Shown: positions 35,669-45,706 of the stretch, one piece after another
Layout of the letters: each line of letters begins with the position of its first letter
Numbering within the stretch: position 1 is the stretch's first letter
Assembly: GCF_029350945.1 (NCBI RefSeq)
Contig: NZ_JARKMS010000001.1
Coordinates: forward strand, 1,123,828-1,187,827
Length of the DNA: 64,000 nucleotides
Direction of reading: 5' to 3'
Source: Maribacter huludaoensis
GTDB taxonomy: Bacteria; Bacteroidota; Bacteroidia; Flavobacteriales; Flavobacteriaceae
Translations under genes and position numbers: made by a program
The notes under the pieces: model-generated
What the model was told of the DNA's origin: nothing
Databases searched by the model: none
Seen by the model: the letters and a program-made list of their open reading frames with translations, nothing else

Positions 35669-36486
35669 AAAAGATAATTTTGTTGGTTTTGTTAATTGGA
35701 ATAGGGGTGTCATCTTGTAAATCCAAGAAAAGATACTCAGACCAATTACGTACCAAAAACGTACTTAACGAACGTAGAAAATCAACAGCGGATATTTCTA
35801 AGAAGGAAGAAAATGCAAATCTACCTGCAGAGCCATCTAAATTTGTTCGTTTTAACATATCATCTCCGGCAGAGTATATAAATACATTTGCAGAGACAGC
35901 TAAGTTAGAAATGTTGGGGTACGGTATACCGGCTAGTATAACCTTGGCACAAGGACTTTTGGAAAGTGGTAACGGAAAAGGTGAGTTGGCCATGAAAACC
36001 AACAATCATTTTGGTATAAAATGCCATAAGGGCTGGGAAGGTGACTACGACTTTCATGATGATGATGCAAAAGGGGAGTGTTTTAGAAAATATAACCATC
36101 CTATGTACTCATTTAGGGACCATAGTATTTTCTTGACTACACGCTCTAGATATGCATTTCTATTTAATTTAAGGCCTACAGATTATAAGGGTTGGGCCAG
36201 AGGCTTAAGAAAAGCAGGCTACGCTACAGACCCTAAATACCCGCAAAAACTGATTTATTTAATAGAAAAGTATGACTTGCATAAGTATGACAAACCAAGC
36301 AAAAAAGTAGATTACCAAACTACAACTGTAGCCACTAGCGGTGCAAGCAATATACATACGGTACAAAAAGGAGATACCCTGTATTCATTGTCAAGAAAGT
36401 ACTATATGAGTGTAGATGAACTAATGAAGTTAAATAATTTACGAAGTTCAGACTTATCTATTGGGCAACCAATTAAGGTTAAATAA
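35665..36486 (+). CDS. Glucosaminidase (FlgJ-type) with LysM domain
   Basis: The 273-residue exported protein has a lipoprotein-like signal (GIGVSSC, Cys18). A glucosaminidase domain follows (about 60-205; PASITLAQGLLESGNGKGEL with a conserved Glu, then NNHFGIKCHKGW), then a C-terminal LysM repeat (about 228-272; VQKGDTLYSLSRKYYMSVDE). It would bind and cleave peptidoglycan glycan chains. Its start overlaps the upstream gene by 4 bp and hemL follows 20 bp downstream. Confidence 0.92.
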   Translation: MKKIILLVLLIGIGVSSCKSKKRYSDQLRTKNVLNERRKSTADISKKEENANLPAEPSKFVRFNISSPAEYINTFAETAKLEMLGYGIPASITLAQGLLESGNGKGELAMKTNNHFGIKCHKGWEGDYDFHDDDAKGECFRKYNHPMYSFRDHSIFLTTRSRYAFLFNLRPTDYKGWARGLRKAGYATDPKYPQKLIYLIEKYDLHKYDKPSKKVDYQTTTVATSGASNIHTVQKGDTLYSLSRKYYMSVDELMKLNNLRSSDLSIGQPIKVK

Positions 36487-36506
36487 CAAATAAATCCTGA
36501 AAGAGA

Positions 36507-37787
36507 ATGATTTACCAAAGAAGTAGCGCCCTGTTTACAGAGGCGAAAAAATATATACCTGGTGGCGTAAATTCACCTGTAAGAGCATTTAAGGCAGTTG
36601 GTGGAGATCCAATTTTTGTGAAAAAAGCCAAAGGAGCATATCTGTATGACGAGGATGGTAATAAGCTAATTGATTATATAGCATCTTGGGGTCCTTTAAT
36701 ATTGGGTCATGCCCATGAACCGGTAATCAATGCAGTGGTTGAAAAAGCACAGAACGGGACTTCGTTTGGTATGCCTACGGAAATTGAGACAGAGCTGGCG
36801 AAATTGGCTATTTCTATGGTGCCCAACATGGATAAGATCAGGTTCGTGAACAGTGGAACAGAAGCTTGTATGAGTGCCGTACGTTTGGCAAGAGGATTTA
36901 CGGGTAAAGATAAAATCATAAAATTTGCAGGATGCTACCATGGTCATTCAGATTCGTTTTTAATTCAAGCAGGTAGTGGTGCCGTTACTTTTGGCAGTCC
37001 TAATAGTCCGGGTGTAACTCAAGGAACGGCAAAAGATACGTTGTTGGCGGATTATAATGATTTGGCCGGGGTGAAAGAATTGGTGCAAGCCAATAAAGGT
37101 GAGTTGGCAGCCATTATTATTGAGCCAATTGCCGGTAATATGGGTTGTATTGTACCTACCGAGGCATTTATGAAGGGTCTTCGTGAGCTATGTACGCAAG
37201 AAGGTATTCTATTGATTTTTGATGAGGTAATGACCGGATTTCGTTTGGCGAAAGGCGGAGCCCAGGAAGTATTGAACATTAAAGCCGATATAGTTACTTA
37301 CGGCAAAGTTATCGGTGGCGGTTTACCGGTAGGTGCCTTTGCTGCAAGAACGGAAATTATGGATTTTCTTGCCCCTGATGGCCCTGTTTATCAAGCAGGA
37401 ACTTTAAGTGGAAACCCGTTGGCTATGAGTGCAGGTTTGGCCATGTTGACCGAATTGAACAATAATCCAGAAGTATTTGAGAGCCTTGCCAAAAAAGCGG
37501 AATATTTACATAAAGGCATAGCCGAAGTGTTGACCGGGAAAAAGATAGCACATCAAATTAACCGTTACGGTAGTATGATATCGGTACATTTTACAGATGA
37601 GCCCGTTGTTGATTTTGCTTCTTCTGCAAAAGGTAACAATGAAACGTTCAAGAAGTATTTTCATGGTATGTTGGAAAGAGGTGTTTATTTACCGCCAAGT
37701 GCTTTTGAAAGTTACTTCTTAAACGATGCATTAAGCTATGAAGATTTAGATGCAACTATAAATGCGTTGAAAGAAATAGATTTATAG
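36507..37787 (+). CDS. hemL: Glutamate-1-semialdehyde 2,1-aminomutase
   Basis: The 426-residue class III PLP aminotransferase converts glutamate-1-semialdehyde to 5-aminolevulinate, for haem synthesis by the C5 pathway. It begins with the typical [19 protein letters not shown]. It carries the PLP-lysine motif [15 protein letters not shown] and the aspartate motif [10 protein letters not shown]. Length is normal. A strong terminator follows 25 bp after the stop. Confidence 0.97.
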   Translation: MIYQRSSALFTEAKKYIPGGVNSPVRAFKAVGGDPIFVKKAKGAYLYDEDGNKLIDYIASWGPLILGHAHEPVINAVVEKAQNGTSFGMPTEIETELAKLAISMVPNMDKIRFVNSGTEACMSAVRLARGFTGKDKIIKFAGCYHGHSDSFLIQAGSGAVTFGSPNSPGVTQGTAKDTLLADYNDLAGVKELVQANKGELAAIIIEPIAGNMGCIVPTEAFMKGLRELCTQEGILLIFDEVMTGFRLAKGGAQEVLNIKADIVTYGKVIGGGLPVGAFAARTEIMDFLAPDGPVYQAGTLSGNPLAMSAGLAMLTELNNNPEVFESLAKKAEYLHKGIAEVLTGKKIAHQINRYGSMISVHFTDEPVVDFASSAKGNNETFKKYFHGMLERGVYLPPSAFESYFLNDALSYEDLDATINALKEIDL

Positions 37788-37812
37788 GGTACGTATATTA
37801 AATGTAATATAT

Positions 37813-37842
37813 AAAAAGAGCCCTCACATGAGGGCTCTTTTT
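37813..37842. terminator. Bidirectional terminator between hemL and DUF2194 gene
   Basis: A perfect 14-bp stem with a 2-nt centre (AAAAAGAGCCCTCA / TGAGGGCTCTTTTT) serves both convergent genes, with A and T tracts at its ends. Confidence 0.92.
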
Positions 37843-37861
37843 GTTTGAGTTAGTTATAAAA

Positions 37862-40800
37862 TTATTTAAAATTATACTGAATACCTAGTTGAACAGCATT
37901 TGAGAAAAACTTATCAATTGTAAAGTAGGAGTAGTTTAAATTTATAGTGGTGAAGTTTTTAATTCTGTATGACAATTCACCTTCATAACGCTGAAAGCTG
38001 TCTTCATCTTGCTCGGCAAAAAGAGAAAAATCACTCTTCAAGTTAAAATCAGAATCATCATTACCAAGTTTAAATTGTAGTCCACCACCGGCAAAAAGTC
38101 TATCTTTTGTCAACCAATAAGGGAAACCGTTTCTTCTATCTTCAGTACCTACACCGTATGCGCCTTCCACCAAAGGTCCAAGTTTAAATTTATCCAAGTT
38201 CAGAAGATTATATTCTACACGTGTACCACCAATAGCGTAATATTGACTGTCGGTATAATAATCTGCAGTAATATAAAACTCATGATTTAGGTTGGATGAA
38301 TAATCAAATTCTTGTGTTGCTTTCACTTGTATGTCATAAATACCTAGATCATAACCAGGTCCTGTAGTAACGGGGTGCAGCTTTGCTGCTAAAGAAGATG
38401 TATTGTTTTCGCCTTTAAAATCTATACCAGCATTAAAATGGAAGAAAACTTTATTGAAGTTGTCCATCTCAATTCTAGCTCCTATGTAAAACGGTCTTTT
38501 TTGATTAGAATCTTTTTTGTAAACATATTCAATGCCTAATAAATCTCTGCCAATATCATTAGGTACAATAGTATCTTTTAAGACAGAATATGCGGTACCT
38601 TGCACAATGGAGAATCGGTGAAAATCTAACATTTTATTATAAAAACCAAAGTGAAATGAGTTGTTCAATAAGGTTGGTTTAAATTCATCTGCTACAGCCG
38701 AAGAGGTAAGCCCAATAGAATGTCCTTTCTTTTTTCGTGATTCAATTTCAGATTTATTTACAATTGCGTCGTCCATTAACGATTTAAATTTGCTTACATA
38801 CAAAGCTTGTTTTTCTTCAGATGTTGATTTTACTTCATTGTTGAATGCAATTTTAAAGTCGGGGTCAATTTTAGACGGTGGTATTTTCATAGCAATTTCG
38901 CCGGCACCATTTACATCGCCCTTTAATAAAAGTAGCTTTACCATGTGGTTCATGGTATTATAATCTCTAGGGTTATTGTCAATATGTTTTGCGTATACTT
39001 TGGTTAAATACCTGCCATTGGCAAATTCCAAATTCCAGTCTAACAATTTTGCTACGGGTACCGTATTTGTACAGGTGCTCCAATCTAAAGCTTTTTGGTA
39101 TTGGGTGTAGTCTGCGAACAAAAATGCGATGTTTTTAGATAATCTTATGAGGTCAGGTCTACATATTTCAATATCCCTTAATTCTTCAACTGCCTTGTCT
39201 TGGTCGTTTACCAGTAGATAGCGTATATAATACTCGAAATCCGTAAACTTTTTGCTTTCTATAGTTCTGGTTTTTTCTTTCCATTCTTTAACGATTTCTG
39301 GAGAGATATTACCACATTTTTGCCACTGCTCTGCTCTTTCAAAATTAAGTTTATCTGCATATATTTGGCTTATAGACGTAGCTAAATCTTTGTTGGAAAT
39401 ACTACAAGGCTCTATGTCATCTAGCTTTTTTATTAAGTCTTCGTCATTAGATTTTACTAAAAATTCATAATAGTTCAATTTATTTTCTACAGTTGGTTCT
39501 ATATTATATAATACCTCTAATACTTGTTCTATGATTTCCGTGTTGTCTTCAGTGTTGAAATTTTCATAATAATCTTTTAGAATGGCTGCGTTGTTTTGAC
39601 CCCATTCCATTTGCCTTTCCATCCACATTTTTTTAACTTCAGATGAAGGGTAATTACTTACCGTACTAATGTCTCTAGAAAAATCAGCGTAAGAACTAGA
39701 AGGGTTCTTTAGATAAAGATCGTTTAATTGAGACCAAAGTTCGTCGGTCTTTCCTTGTTCTTCCATTCCCTCTGCATAGCTTATTATCTGTTGCGAATTA
39801 ATAAATTTATTGTTCTTGAATAATTTCTCCATAAGGTTTGTGGCCTCCGCTGTTTTTTCCTCAACAATCAATCTATCTATTTTTTGTTTCAACGGCACCA
39901 AGGTTTGCTTACTCTTATTATAGGATTTGTAATCGCTATTTGTATTTGTAATCAATGATGAAGTAGTACCTATTAGCGTTCTAATTTCCGGTCTAATATC
40001 GGGTACGCTTAAATTTGGAGACTTAGTTTGAATACTGTATAGAAAACCGTTAAGAAATGGTATCGAAGAAAATTCTGCTTCATCAAATGAAAGAGCTTCA
40101 TGCACCTTTACATTGTTACGCTCCTCAACGTACATTAACCAATAAGATTCTTTTTTCTCATCAGAATTCAAAGAGCTGGAGACTTCATAGCGTCCTTCAT
40201 AACTTAGGTGTCTAATACTTTGATAGCGCCAGGCCATTGCTGCCTCTGTTGACTGTTTAGCAGTCAAAAATTTCATGTACGGGTGTCTTTTTTTGTAATC
40301 TACAATATGTTTTTTTAGTTCACCGATCGCATTCGTTGTACTGCCTATATTAAGTATGTCACCAGTATTCACTGCATGTGACCAAATACCCGTGTATAGA
40401 TAGGTAGATTCTATTGCCCATAGTTCTTTCTGGGATATGGTGTAACCACTACTTAAACGAGGGTAGTCAAAAAATCTATTGTTCAATGGGTCTGGATCAA
40501 ATTCTCTGTTACCGCCTTCATATACGTCACCTAAAAATGATGTGTGTAGAAAGTTTAGGCTAGGAAATCCTTTTTTTAGCGCTATAAGCCCCAAACTATC
40601 TATTTGATTGTCTGGCGCAACGTATGAGCTAGGTAGGTTTTTAGAAATATGATCTTCCCATTTTTCTCTAGATGCTTTTGTGTTGTCCAAAATAAGGTCG
40701 GTATCTTTCCATAATTTTTTAGAAAGTGGTAGGTCGTTATAACCGCGAAAACCAAGCTCGTGGCCTCTATTGGTAAATTCGTTGGTAAGCCACTTACTAG

Positions 40801-41791
40801 TGCCATTTTCATTTTTACCTTCTAATAAGGTGGTTTGGTCCCAGCTTTTAAAATTAGCGTCTCCTGTATTTTTTTCATTTGCGTTGAAAGTTACATAGGC
40901 CGAGTACTTGATATCTTCCTCTTGGGCAAGTGCTTTCATTTTTGGCCACCAATCAGCTTTTAACATCTCAGATTTGCTTATGCCATTTTGTATGTTGATA
41001 GCTTTTCCGTTATCATCATACATTGCGGAGGGAAAATCATCAAGAAATAGTGTTCCAATATTTGCAATAGGATAGGGAATACCTTCTAGTCCCAATAGAC
41101 TGGCGGAAAATAAAAGACCTCTCATTTCCTTCTTAAGAATTTGAGATGAGTTGTAAAGAATTACCTTTCCGTTACCTATTTTATTCTCAATTAATACCGG
41201 ATAGTCTTTATCGTCATTTGCAGCTACCAAGACATTTATGTTGCTAGAAAAGTTAGAACTGTCAAATCCAAGATGAACCGTTTTATTATCAAAACCGCAC
41301 CCTTGCATTCCTGGAAAAAGAGGCTTGTTAAAAAAAAGACCGGAGGCCTCTTTATTGGTACTCCAATCTGCATCGGGTGTCATTCCATAAAAATAGGACA
41401 TGCGTTCATCTTCAGCAGCTTTGGTAACTAATAGCGTACCACCTTTGGAAACAAACTTTAAAAGACTATCTATTGCAATAGTACTTAGGCCTGCAGTTTC
41501 ATGTACGGTCACCACTCTTGTAGTTGGTGCAATATTAAGTTTCTCGTTAAATTGGTTTATCCACAAAGTTTTGTGTGCAATTTTAGAATAGTCAAGAGCC
41601 TTTGCTAAATTTTCGGTTTCAACAATGGCGCTGTAATTGGTAGGCTCTATTAAAAATTGGACAAGAGGTTCTTCTGTACTCTTTTCAGGAATGTTAAACT
41701 TGTTGTTAGACTTATATAGTTCTTGTTGACAACCGGTCAAAAGACTAAAGGCTATAAGTAATGATAAATAACCTATTTTTTTTGTTATCAT
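37862..41791 (-). CDS. Giant lipoprotein: DUF2194 deacetylase-like domain, helical repeats, outer-membrane barrel
   Basis: The 1309-residue protein starts with a lipobox (LLTGC, Cys21). Residues about 45-230 resemble a glutamine-amidotransferase/GATase-like fold. Residues 240-600 carry a polysaccharide-deacetylase-like core: LFLDDFPS with Asp251/252 and NRGHELGFRGYND with His344. This arrangement matches DUF2194. About 620-960 is helical, TPR-like. From about 1000 the sequence is alternating strands ending in YNFK, typical of an outer-membrane barrel. The combination recalls PelA (deacetylase) plus PelB (TPR plus barrel) of Pel exopolysaccharide export, fused in one chain. No pelF- or pelG-like gene lies nearby. 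It is read alone, with terminators around it. Confidence 0.7.
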   Translation of the reverse strand: MITKKIGYLSLLIAFSLLTGCQQELYKSNNKFNIPEKSTEEPLVQFLIEPTNYSAIVETENLAKALDYSKIAHKTLWINQFNEKLNIAPTTRVVTVHETAGLSTIAIDSLLKFVSKGGTLLVTKAAEDERMSYFYGMTPDADWSTNKEASGLFFNKPLFPGMQGCGFDNKTVHLGFDSSNFSSNINVLVAANDDKDYPVLIENKIGNGKVILYNSSQILKKEMRGLLFSASLLGLEGIPYPIANIGTLFLDDFPSAMYDDNGKAINIQNGISKSEMLKADWWPKMKALAQEEDIKYSAYVTFNANEKNTGDANFKSWDQTTLLEGKNENGTSKWLTNEFTNRGHELGFRGYNDLPLSKKLWKDTDLILDNTKASREKWEDHISKNLPSSYVAPDNQIDSLGLIALKKGFPSLNFLHTSFLGDVYEGGNREFDPDPLNNRFFDYPRLSSGYTISQKELWAIESTYLYTGIWSHAVNTGDILNIGSTTNAIGELKKHIVDYKKRHPYMKFLTAKQSTEAAMAWRYQSIRHLSYEGRYEVSSSLNSDEKKESYWLMYVEERNNVKVHEALSFDEAEFSSIPFLNGFLYSIQTKSPNLSVPDIRPEIRTLIGTTSSLITNTNSDYKSYNKSKQTLVPLKQKIDRLIVEEKTAEATNLMEKLFKNNKFINSQQIISYAEGMEEQGKTDELWSQLNDLYLKNPSSSYADFSRDISTVSNYPSSEVKKMWMERQMEWGQNNAAILKDYYENFNTEDNTEIIEQVLEVLYNIEPTVENKLNYYEFLVKSNDEDLIKKLDDIEPCSISNKDLATSISQIYADKLNFERAEQWQKCGNISPEIVKEWKEKTRTIESKKFTDFEYYIRYLLVNDQDKAVEELRDIEICRPDLIRLSKNIAFLFADYTQYQKALDWSTCTNTVPVAKLLDWNLEFANGRYLTKVYAKHIDNNPRDYNTMNHMVKLLLLKGDVNGAGEIAMKIPPSKIDPDFKIAFNNEVKSTSEEKQALYVSKFKSLMDDAIVNKSEIESRKKKGHSIGLTSSAVADEFKPTLLNNSFHFGFYNKMLDFHRFSIVQGTAYSVLKDTIVPNDIGRDLLGIEYVYKKDSNQKRPFYIGARIEMDNFNKVFFHFNAGIDFKGENNTSSLAAKLHPVTTGPGYDLGIYDIQVKATQEFDYSSNLNHEFYITADYYTDSQYYAIGGTRVEYNLLNLDKFKLGPLVEGAYGVGTEDRRNGFPYWLTKDRLFAGGGLQFKLGNDDSDFNLKSDFSLFAEQDEDSFQRYEGELSYRIKNFTTINLNYSYFTIDKFFSNAVQLGIQYNFK

Positions 41792-41994
41792 GGCTTAGTA
41801 TCTTGAAATTCAAAATAGGGACCGTTGGTTAAAATTAAATTGATCTCTAATTTGGACTATCTAAGTACTTTAATTACTGTACCACAATAAAATTTATTGG
41901 TTAAGTATGCGAATTCATCCATGAATGAATCATTTGAGTGCTTGATACTGCTTTTTAGTACGATTGTCCTATACATATGGTATCGTTTAAAAGT

Positions 41995-42026
41995 AAAAAA
42001 GACCTGCTGAATGCAAGTCTTTTTTT
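41995..42026 (-). terminator. Terminator of the LTxxQ protein gene
   Basis: On the minus strand AAAAAAGAC pairs with GTCTTTTTT through a stem with one internal mismatch, ending in a run of T. Confidence 0.75.
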
Positions 42027-42045
42027 AGAATATTAAATTGATTGT

Positions 42046-42501
42046 TTATTGTTTAGAAGAACATTTTGCTCTTTTGTCTCCATGATCTTTTCTTTTGCCG
42101 CGCATTTTTTTTCTGCTGTCCATCTTTACCCATTTCTCATATTGATCAGTACTAAGAATAGATTTCATTTGCTCTTTTCGTGCAATTTGATGGTCTAATC
42201 GCTCATTTTGCTTAGCGTATTTTTCATCTGCTGTCAAAACTTTTTTACCATCTTCCTTATTGGCTTTTCGCTCTTCCATTTTTGCTTTCCTGGCCGTAGC
42301 GTCTTCGGTAAGTATGGTTTTAATTTTTGCTTGTTGTGATTCGTTCAAATCTAATGCCAAGGTCATTTTTTTGGTTTGTAAAGTGGCAACTTGTACAGGA
42401 GTTAAATCCTTCATGTCGCCTCTTTTACCTTTCATATTATGATCTTGTGCAGTTGCCGATATTCCTGCCATTACTAAAATGGCCATTACTATTTTTTTCA
42501 T
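42046..42501 (-). CDS. LTxxQ (Spy-like) periplasmic protein
   Basis: From the ATG at 42501 the protein has about 151 residues with a signal peptide (MKKIVMAILVMAGISATAQ). A basic, helical region follows that contains LTPVQVATLQ and a second LNESQQAKI segment, as in Spy/CpxP LTxxQ proteins, which chaperone or sense envelope stress. The upstream in-frame ATG (42534) would place 11 extra residues before the signal and is less likely. The C-terminus is rich in Lys and Arg. Confidence 0.75.
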   Translation of the reverse strand: MKKIVMAILVMAGISATAQDHNMKGKRGDMKDLTPVQVATLQTKKMTLALDLNESQQAKIKTILTEDATARKAKMEERKANKEDGKKVLTADEKYAKQNERLDHQIARKEQMKSILSTDQYEKWVKMDSRKKMRGKRKDHGDKRAKCSSKQ

Positions 42502-42608
42502 GTTTATTAATTTATGTATTTGTTTCTTTGACATGAATTTTTCTAATTGGTTTAAACGGTTACCTCATTTTAGTAAAAGTTTAACGGCGTTTTAAAAGGG
42601 TAAAAATA

Positions 42609-42640
42609 TAAAAGCGCGGCTGTAGGTAGCCGCGCTTTTA
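42609..42640 (-). terminator. Terminator of the 58-residue gene
   Basis: A perfect 13-bp stem TAAAAGCGCGGCT / AGCCGCGCTTTTA with a 6-nt loop lies 22 bp past the stop of the small gene; A/T tracts on both sides make it work in either direction. Confidence 0.9.
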
Positions 42641-42662
42641 AGTAGGTAAATGTTTTTAAAAT

Positions 42663-42839
42663 TTAATTTGTTGTTCTGCCCTCCATAGTTTTATAAGGGT
42701 TGATAACGATATCAGCTTCTTGATCATAAGTGTTCGTTACAATTTCTTCTTGTGTATTGTCATTTATATTTTGATGATAAACAACAGATGCACAGATAAA
42801 ACAAGCTAAGTAAATAAGACTTTTTAATTTGTTGGTCAT
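42663..42839 (-). CDS. Small exported peptide of unknown function (58 residues)
   Basis: An uninterrupted small gene runs from ATG 42839 to TAA 42663. The first 20 residues (MTNKLKSLIYLACFICASVV) form a hydrophobic signal or anchor; the rest is acidic and ends RTTN. It has its own terminators on both sides (42609-42640 and 42889-42921), which supports it as a true unit. No homolog is recognised. Confidence 0.55.
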   Translation of the reverse strand: MTNKLKSLIYLACFICASVVYHQNINDNTQEEIVTNTYDQEADIVINPYKTMEGRTTN

Positions 42840-42888
42840 GATTTGGGGGTTTTAAATTCATTGCTAATCTAAAAAAGAATAACGCATG

Positions 42889-42921
42889 AAAAAGCCCATT
42901 GTTGTGTAATGGGCTTTTTTT
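42889..42921 (-). terminator. Terminator of the metalloprotease gene
   Basis: A 12-bp stem AAAAAGCCCATT / AATGGGCTTTTT with a 7-nt loop follows the stop codon of the 43020-45509 gene by about 100 bp, with T-rich ends on both strands. Confidence 0.85.
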
Positions 42922-43019
42922 GATGTCTAGAATATTTAAAATGTGGTTATCACATTTCATTCATCGATGATATTGGTTGTTCATCGATATTGGTTCAAAA
43001 AGTGTATTTCAACGACTTT

Positions 43020-45509
43020 TTATTTAGGGTCTAAAATGACGTTAATACGCTCAGAAACATCGTCATAATGATATTTTGTCATCAAGTCAGAGGTTCTGTT
43101 ACGTGCATTTCTAATATCGCGCTTTAAAATGTTCAATTCGGCCCTCGCAATGGTTCGAATATCAGATTGACTGGTGTTGACAACTGTTGATTTTCTGTAG
43201 CCACCAAAATCCGAAGCCTTGGCTTGATTTTCTGCAGTCAACAAATATGCTAAGCGGTCAATATGGGCTTTTTGTAAGTTTCTTCTATAGGTGTCTACCG
43301 TTTTTCCACTTCTTGTTTCGGACCAAATTCCTTTTCTTAATTCGCTCATCATTTGGGCAAGGGAATAAGCTTCAGACTTATCCATTGTTTCATTTTCTAT
43401 CAACCTTGCCATTTTGCCTAAGCTTAATACATTATTTAATGTACGTACTTGCATAGCCCGCATTTGTTCTAAAAAGCCAGAGTACTCGGTACGCTCCAAA
43501 ATATCTTGGTCTAACATCCACATTGGCGTGTTAAATAACTGTTCTTGAAGAAAAGCCATGGCTCTTTGCTGGCGTTCTTTAGGTACGGCGGTATACACGG
43601 CGCCATCTTGGTCATAGGTTTTGTGGTGCTCATATACGCCCCCAATATTATTGGAAACATGGCCCATATATCTATTGAACTGAGCGAATACTTGCCCATA
43701 AAGTTTATCTAGGTCTTCATAGTTCTTACCATCTTCTGCGGTCCATTCTATAAGTTTGGGAACAATTCTTTTTAAATTGGCAATACCGTATTCACTAGCT
43801 TTCATAGCATCATCTCCCAAATCTTCGGTCTGTGAACTTGGGTCAACTATATCACCTACTTGTTGATGGCCAAAACGGTAAAGAGGGTCACCTGCATGTT
43901 TTAAGATCCACTGGTCCAAAATAGCTTTTTCCTCTTCGGCTGTAGTGTTTAAAATTGGTTTGTATCCCCATTGAATGGCATATTTGTCATATACCCCAAT
44001 ATCTGGCATTAAGGCAACACCTTCATCACCAGGTTGCGCAATGTAGTTAAAACGGGCATAATCCATTATTGATGGTGCCGTACCATATTTTTTTGTGAAC
44101 GTTTTAGAACGAAGGGAGTCTACAGGGTATGCAACACTACTGCCCATATTATGTGGAAGCCCAAGCGTGTGGCCAACTTCATGTGATGATACAAATCTAA
44201 TTAAGCGACCCATGACTTCATCATCAAAAGATACACCTCTGGCAGCAGGATTGATAGCTGCTGTTTGTACAAAGTACCAGTTTCTCAATAAGGTCATTAC
44301 ATTATGGTACCAGTTAATATCAGATTCTAATATTTCACCACTGCGGGGATCGCTAACATGCGGACCATTGGCATTTGGTATAGGTGATGCTAAATAACGT
44401 ACCACTGAATAACGCACATCTTCAGGAGACCATTCTGGATCTTCCTCAACTGTAGGTGGTTCTTTTGCAATAATGGCGTTCTTAAAACCTGCAGCTTCAA
44501 AAGCGGTTTGCCAATCTTCAATACCTTGCTTAATAAAAGGTACCCATTTTCTAGGTGTAGCCCTATCTACATAGTATACAATTTGCTTTTTTGGTTCAAC
44601 TAGTTCGCCATTTTTGAATTTCTCTATATCCTCATCTTTAACCTCTAAGCGCCATCTATCTAAAAACTTGATCGTTTTGCTCTCTTGAGCATCTAGACCA
44701 TAATCTACTTGGCCACGTGCAAACCAACCTACACGCTCATCAAAATATCTGCGTTTCATAGGTTCTTCAGGAAGTAGTACCATAGAGTTATTGATTTCCA
44801 CAGAAATTGAACCTAAGGTAGAATTACTTGGTGGGTTGCTCGCCAAATACGTTTTCACATGGCGTACTTCAACATTTAATGGGTAACTCTTAATAGATTC
44901 TATATACCCTCTGCCTTCATCTAAACGAGATACTTTATATCTTTTGCGATACCTATCTGGCATACCAAAAGCTTTGGTGTCCTTCGTGAAAATATCGTTT
45001 ACTTCGATTACGGTTGTAGGGTTGAGCGAGTCTTTCTGAATAGCTTTAATATCGAAGGAGAATAAAACCGGTTCAAAGTTTGAATTTACAACGGCTTCAT
45101 GTACCGGTAAAGAATCTGCGGCAACAACATCATGGGATACTACACGAAGTAATACTTTTTTATCTTTCTTTTCCCAGCGAAGTACTTGGGTGTTTATTTT
45201 TCCACCACCAAAACCAATGCCCGATGCAGTTTTGGAAATACGACTTACCATCAGCATTTCTTTGTTGAACAGGGAATCTGGAATTTCAAAATAGTGATTT
45301 TCGTCTACTACGTGGGTAGTAAATAGACCTGAATCACTTTTAGCATCTTTTGTTATAACCTTGTTATAAGGTTGAATTTTATCTTTAGAAGGCTTGTTAG
45401 CTTCTTGTTCCGTGTTTTTCTTTTTCTTTTTGAAAATTTGGGCGTCAGCATTCTGGTAGCCAAAAACACACAGTAATAGTAATAATTTTACAAGTAATTT
45501 TCTTTTCAT
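43020..45509 (-). CDS. Zinc-dependent metalloprotease (DUF5117/DUF5118 type)
   Basis: From the ATG at 45509 the protein has 829 residues, begins with a signal peptide (MKRKLLVKLLLLLCVFG), and has a basic Lys-rich start to the mature part. The zinc site HEVGHTLGLPHN lies at about residue 443, in the HExxHxxGxxH pattern of metzincins; a DUF5117-type N-terminal half precedes it. It is a secreted or outer-membrane peptidase, typical of Bacteroidota. An upstream ATG at 45560 would add residues before the signal and is unlikely. Confidence 0.9.
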   Translation of the reverse strand: MKRKLLVKLLLLLCVFGYQNADAQIFKKKKKNTEQEANKPSKDKIQPYNKVITKDAKSDSGLFTTHVVDENHYFEIPDSLFNKEMLMVSRISKTASGIGFGGGKINTQVLRWEKKDKKVLLRVVSHDVVAADSLPVHEAVVNSNFEPVLFSFDIKAIQKDSLNPTTVIEVNDIFTKDTKAFGMPDRYRKRYKVSRLDEGRGYIESIKSYPLNVEVRHVKTYLASNPPSNSTLGSISVEINNSMVLLPEEPMKRRYFDERVGWFARGQVDYGLDAQESKTIKFLDRWRLEVKDEDIEKFKNGELVEPKKQIVYYVDRATPRKWVPFIKQGIEDWQTAFEAAGFKNAIIAKEPPTVEEDPEWSPEDVRYSVVRYLASPIPNANGPHVSDPRSGEILESDINWYHNVMTLLRNWYFVQTAAINPAARGVSFDDEVMGRLIRFVSSHEVGHTLGLPHNMGSSVAYPVDSLRSKTFTKKYGTAPSIMDYARFNYIAQPGDEGVALMPDIGVYDKYAIQWGYKPILNTTAEEEKAILDQWILKHAGDPLYRFGHQQVGDIVDPSSQTEDLGDDAMKASEYGIANLKRIVPKLIEWTAEDGKNYEDLDKLYGQVFAQFNRYMGHVSNNIGGVYEHHKTYDQDGAVYTAVPKERQQRAMAFLQEQLFNTPMWMLDQDILERTEYSGFLEQMRAMQVRTLNNVLSLGKMARLIENETMDKSEAYSLAQMMSELRKGIWSETRSGKTVDTYRRNLQKAHIDRLAYLLTAENQAKASDFGGYRKSTVVNTSQSDIRTIARAELNILKRDIRNARNRTSDLMTKYHYDDVSERINVILDPK

Positions 45510-45656
45510 TTGTGAGTTAGTTAGGTAATCTTCCAAAGATTGAAATAATATCTGTAACAAATAGTTAATAATTTCTTAAGCCTATTTGTAACAATCATGA
45601 TCAATAGGCGTCTTTTAAATAGGAATAAACATTTTTTCATTCTGAATTAGTCCATT

Positions 45657-45687
45657 ATAAAGCCTTTGCAATATGCAAGGGCTTTAT
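45657..45687. terminator. Terminator hairpin near the SLC13 gene
   Basis: A 14-bp stem ATAAAGCCTTTGCA / TGCAAGGGCTTTAT (one G-T pair) with a 3-nt loop lies 19 bp past the stop of the SLC13 gene. The T-run is stronger on the plus strand, although no plus gene is seen to the left. Confidence 0.65.
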
Positions 45688-45706
45688 TTTTTATAATAAA
45701 TTCCTA

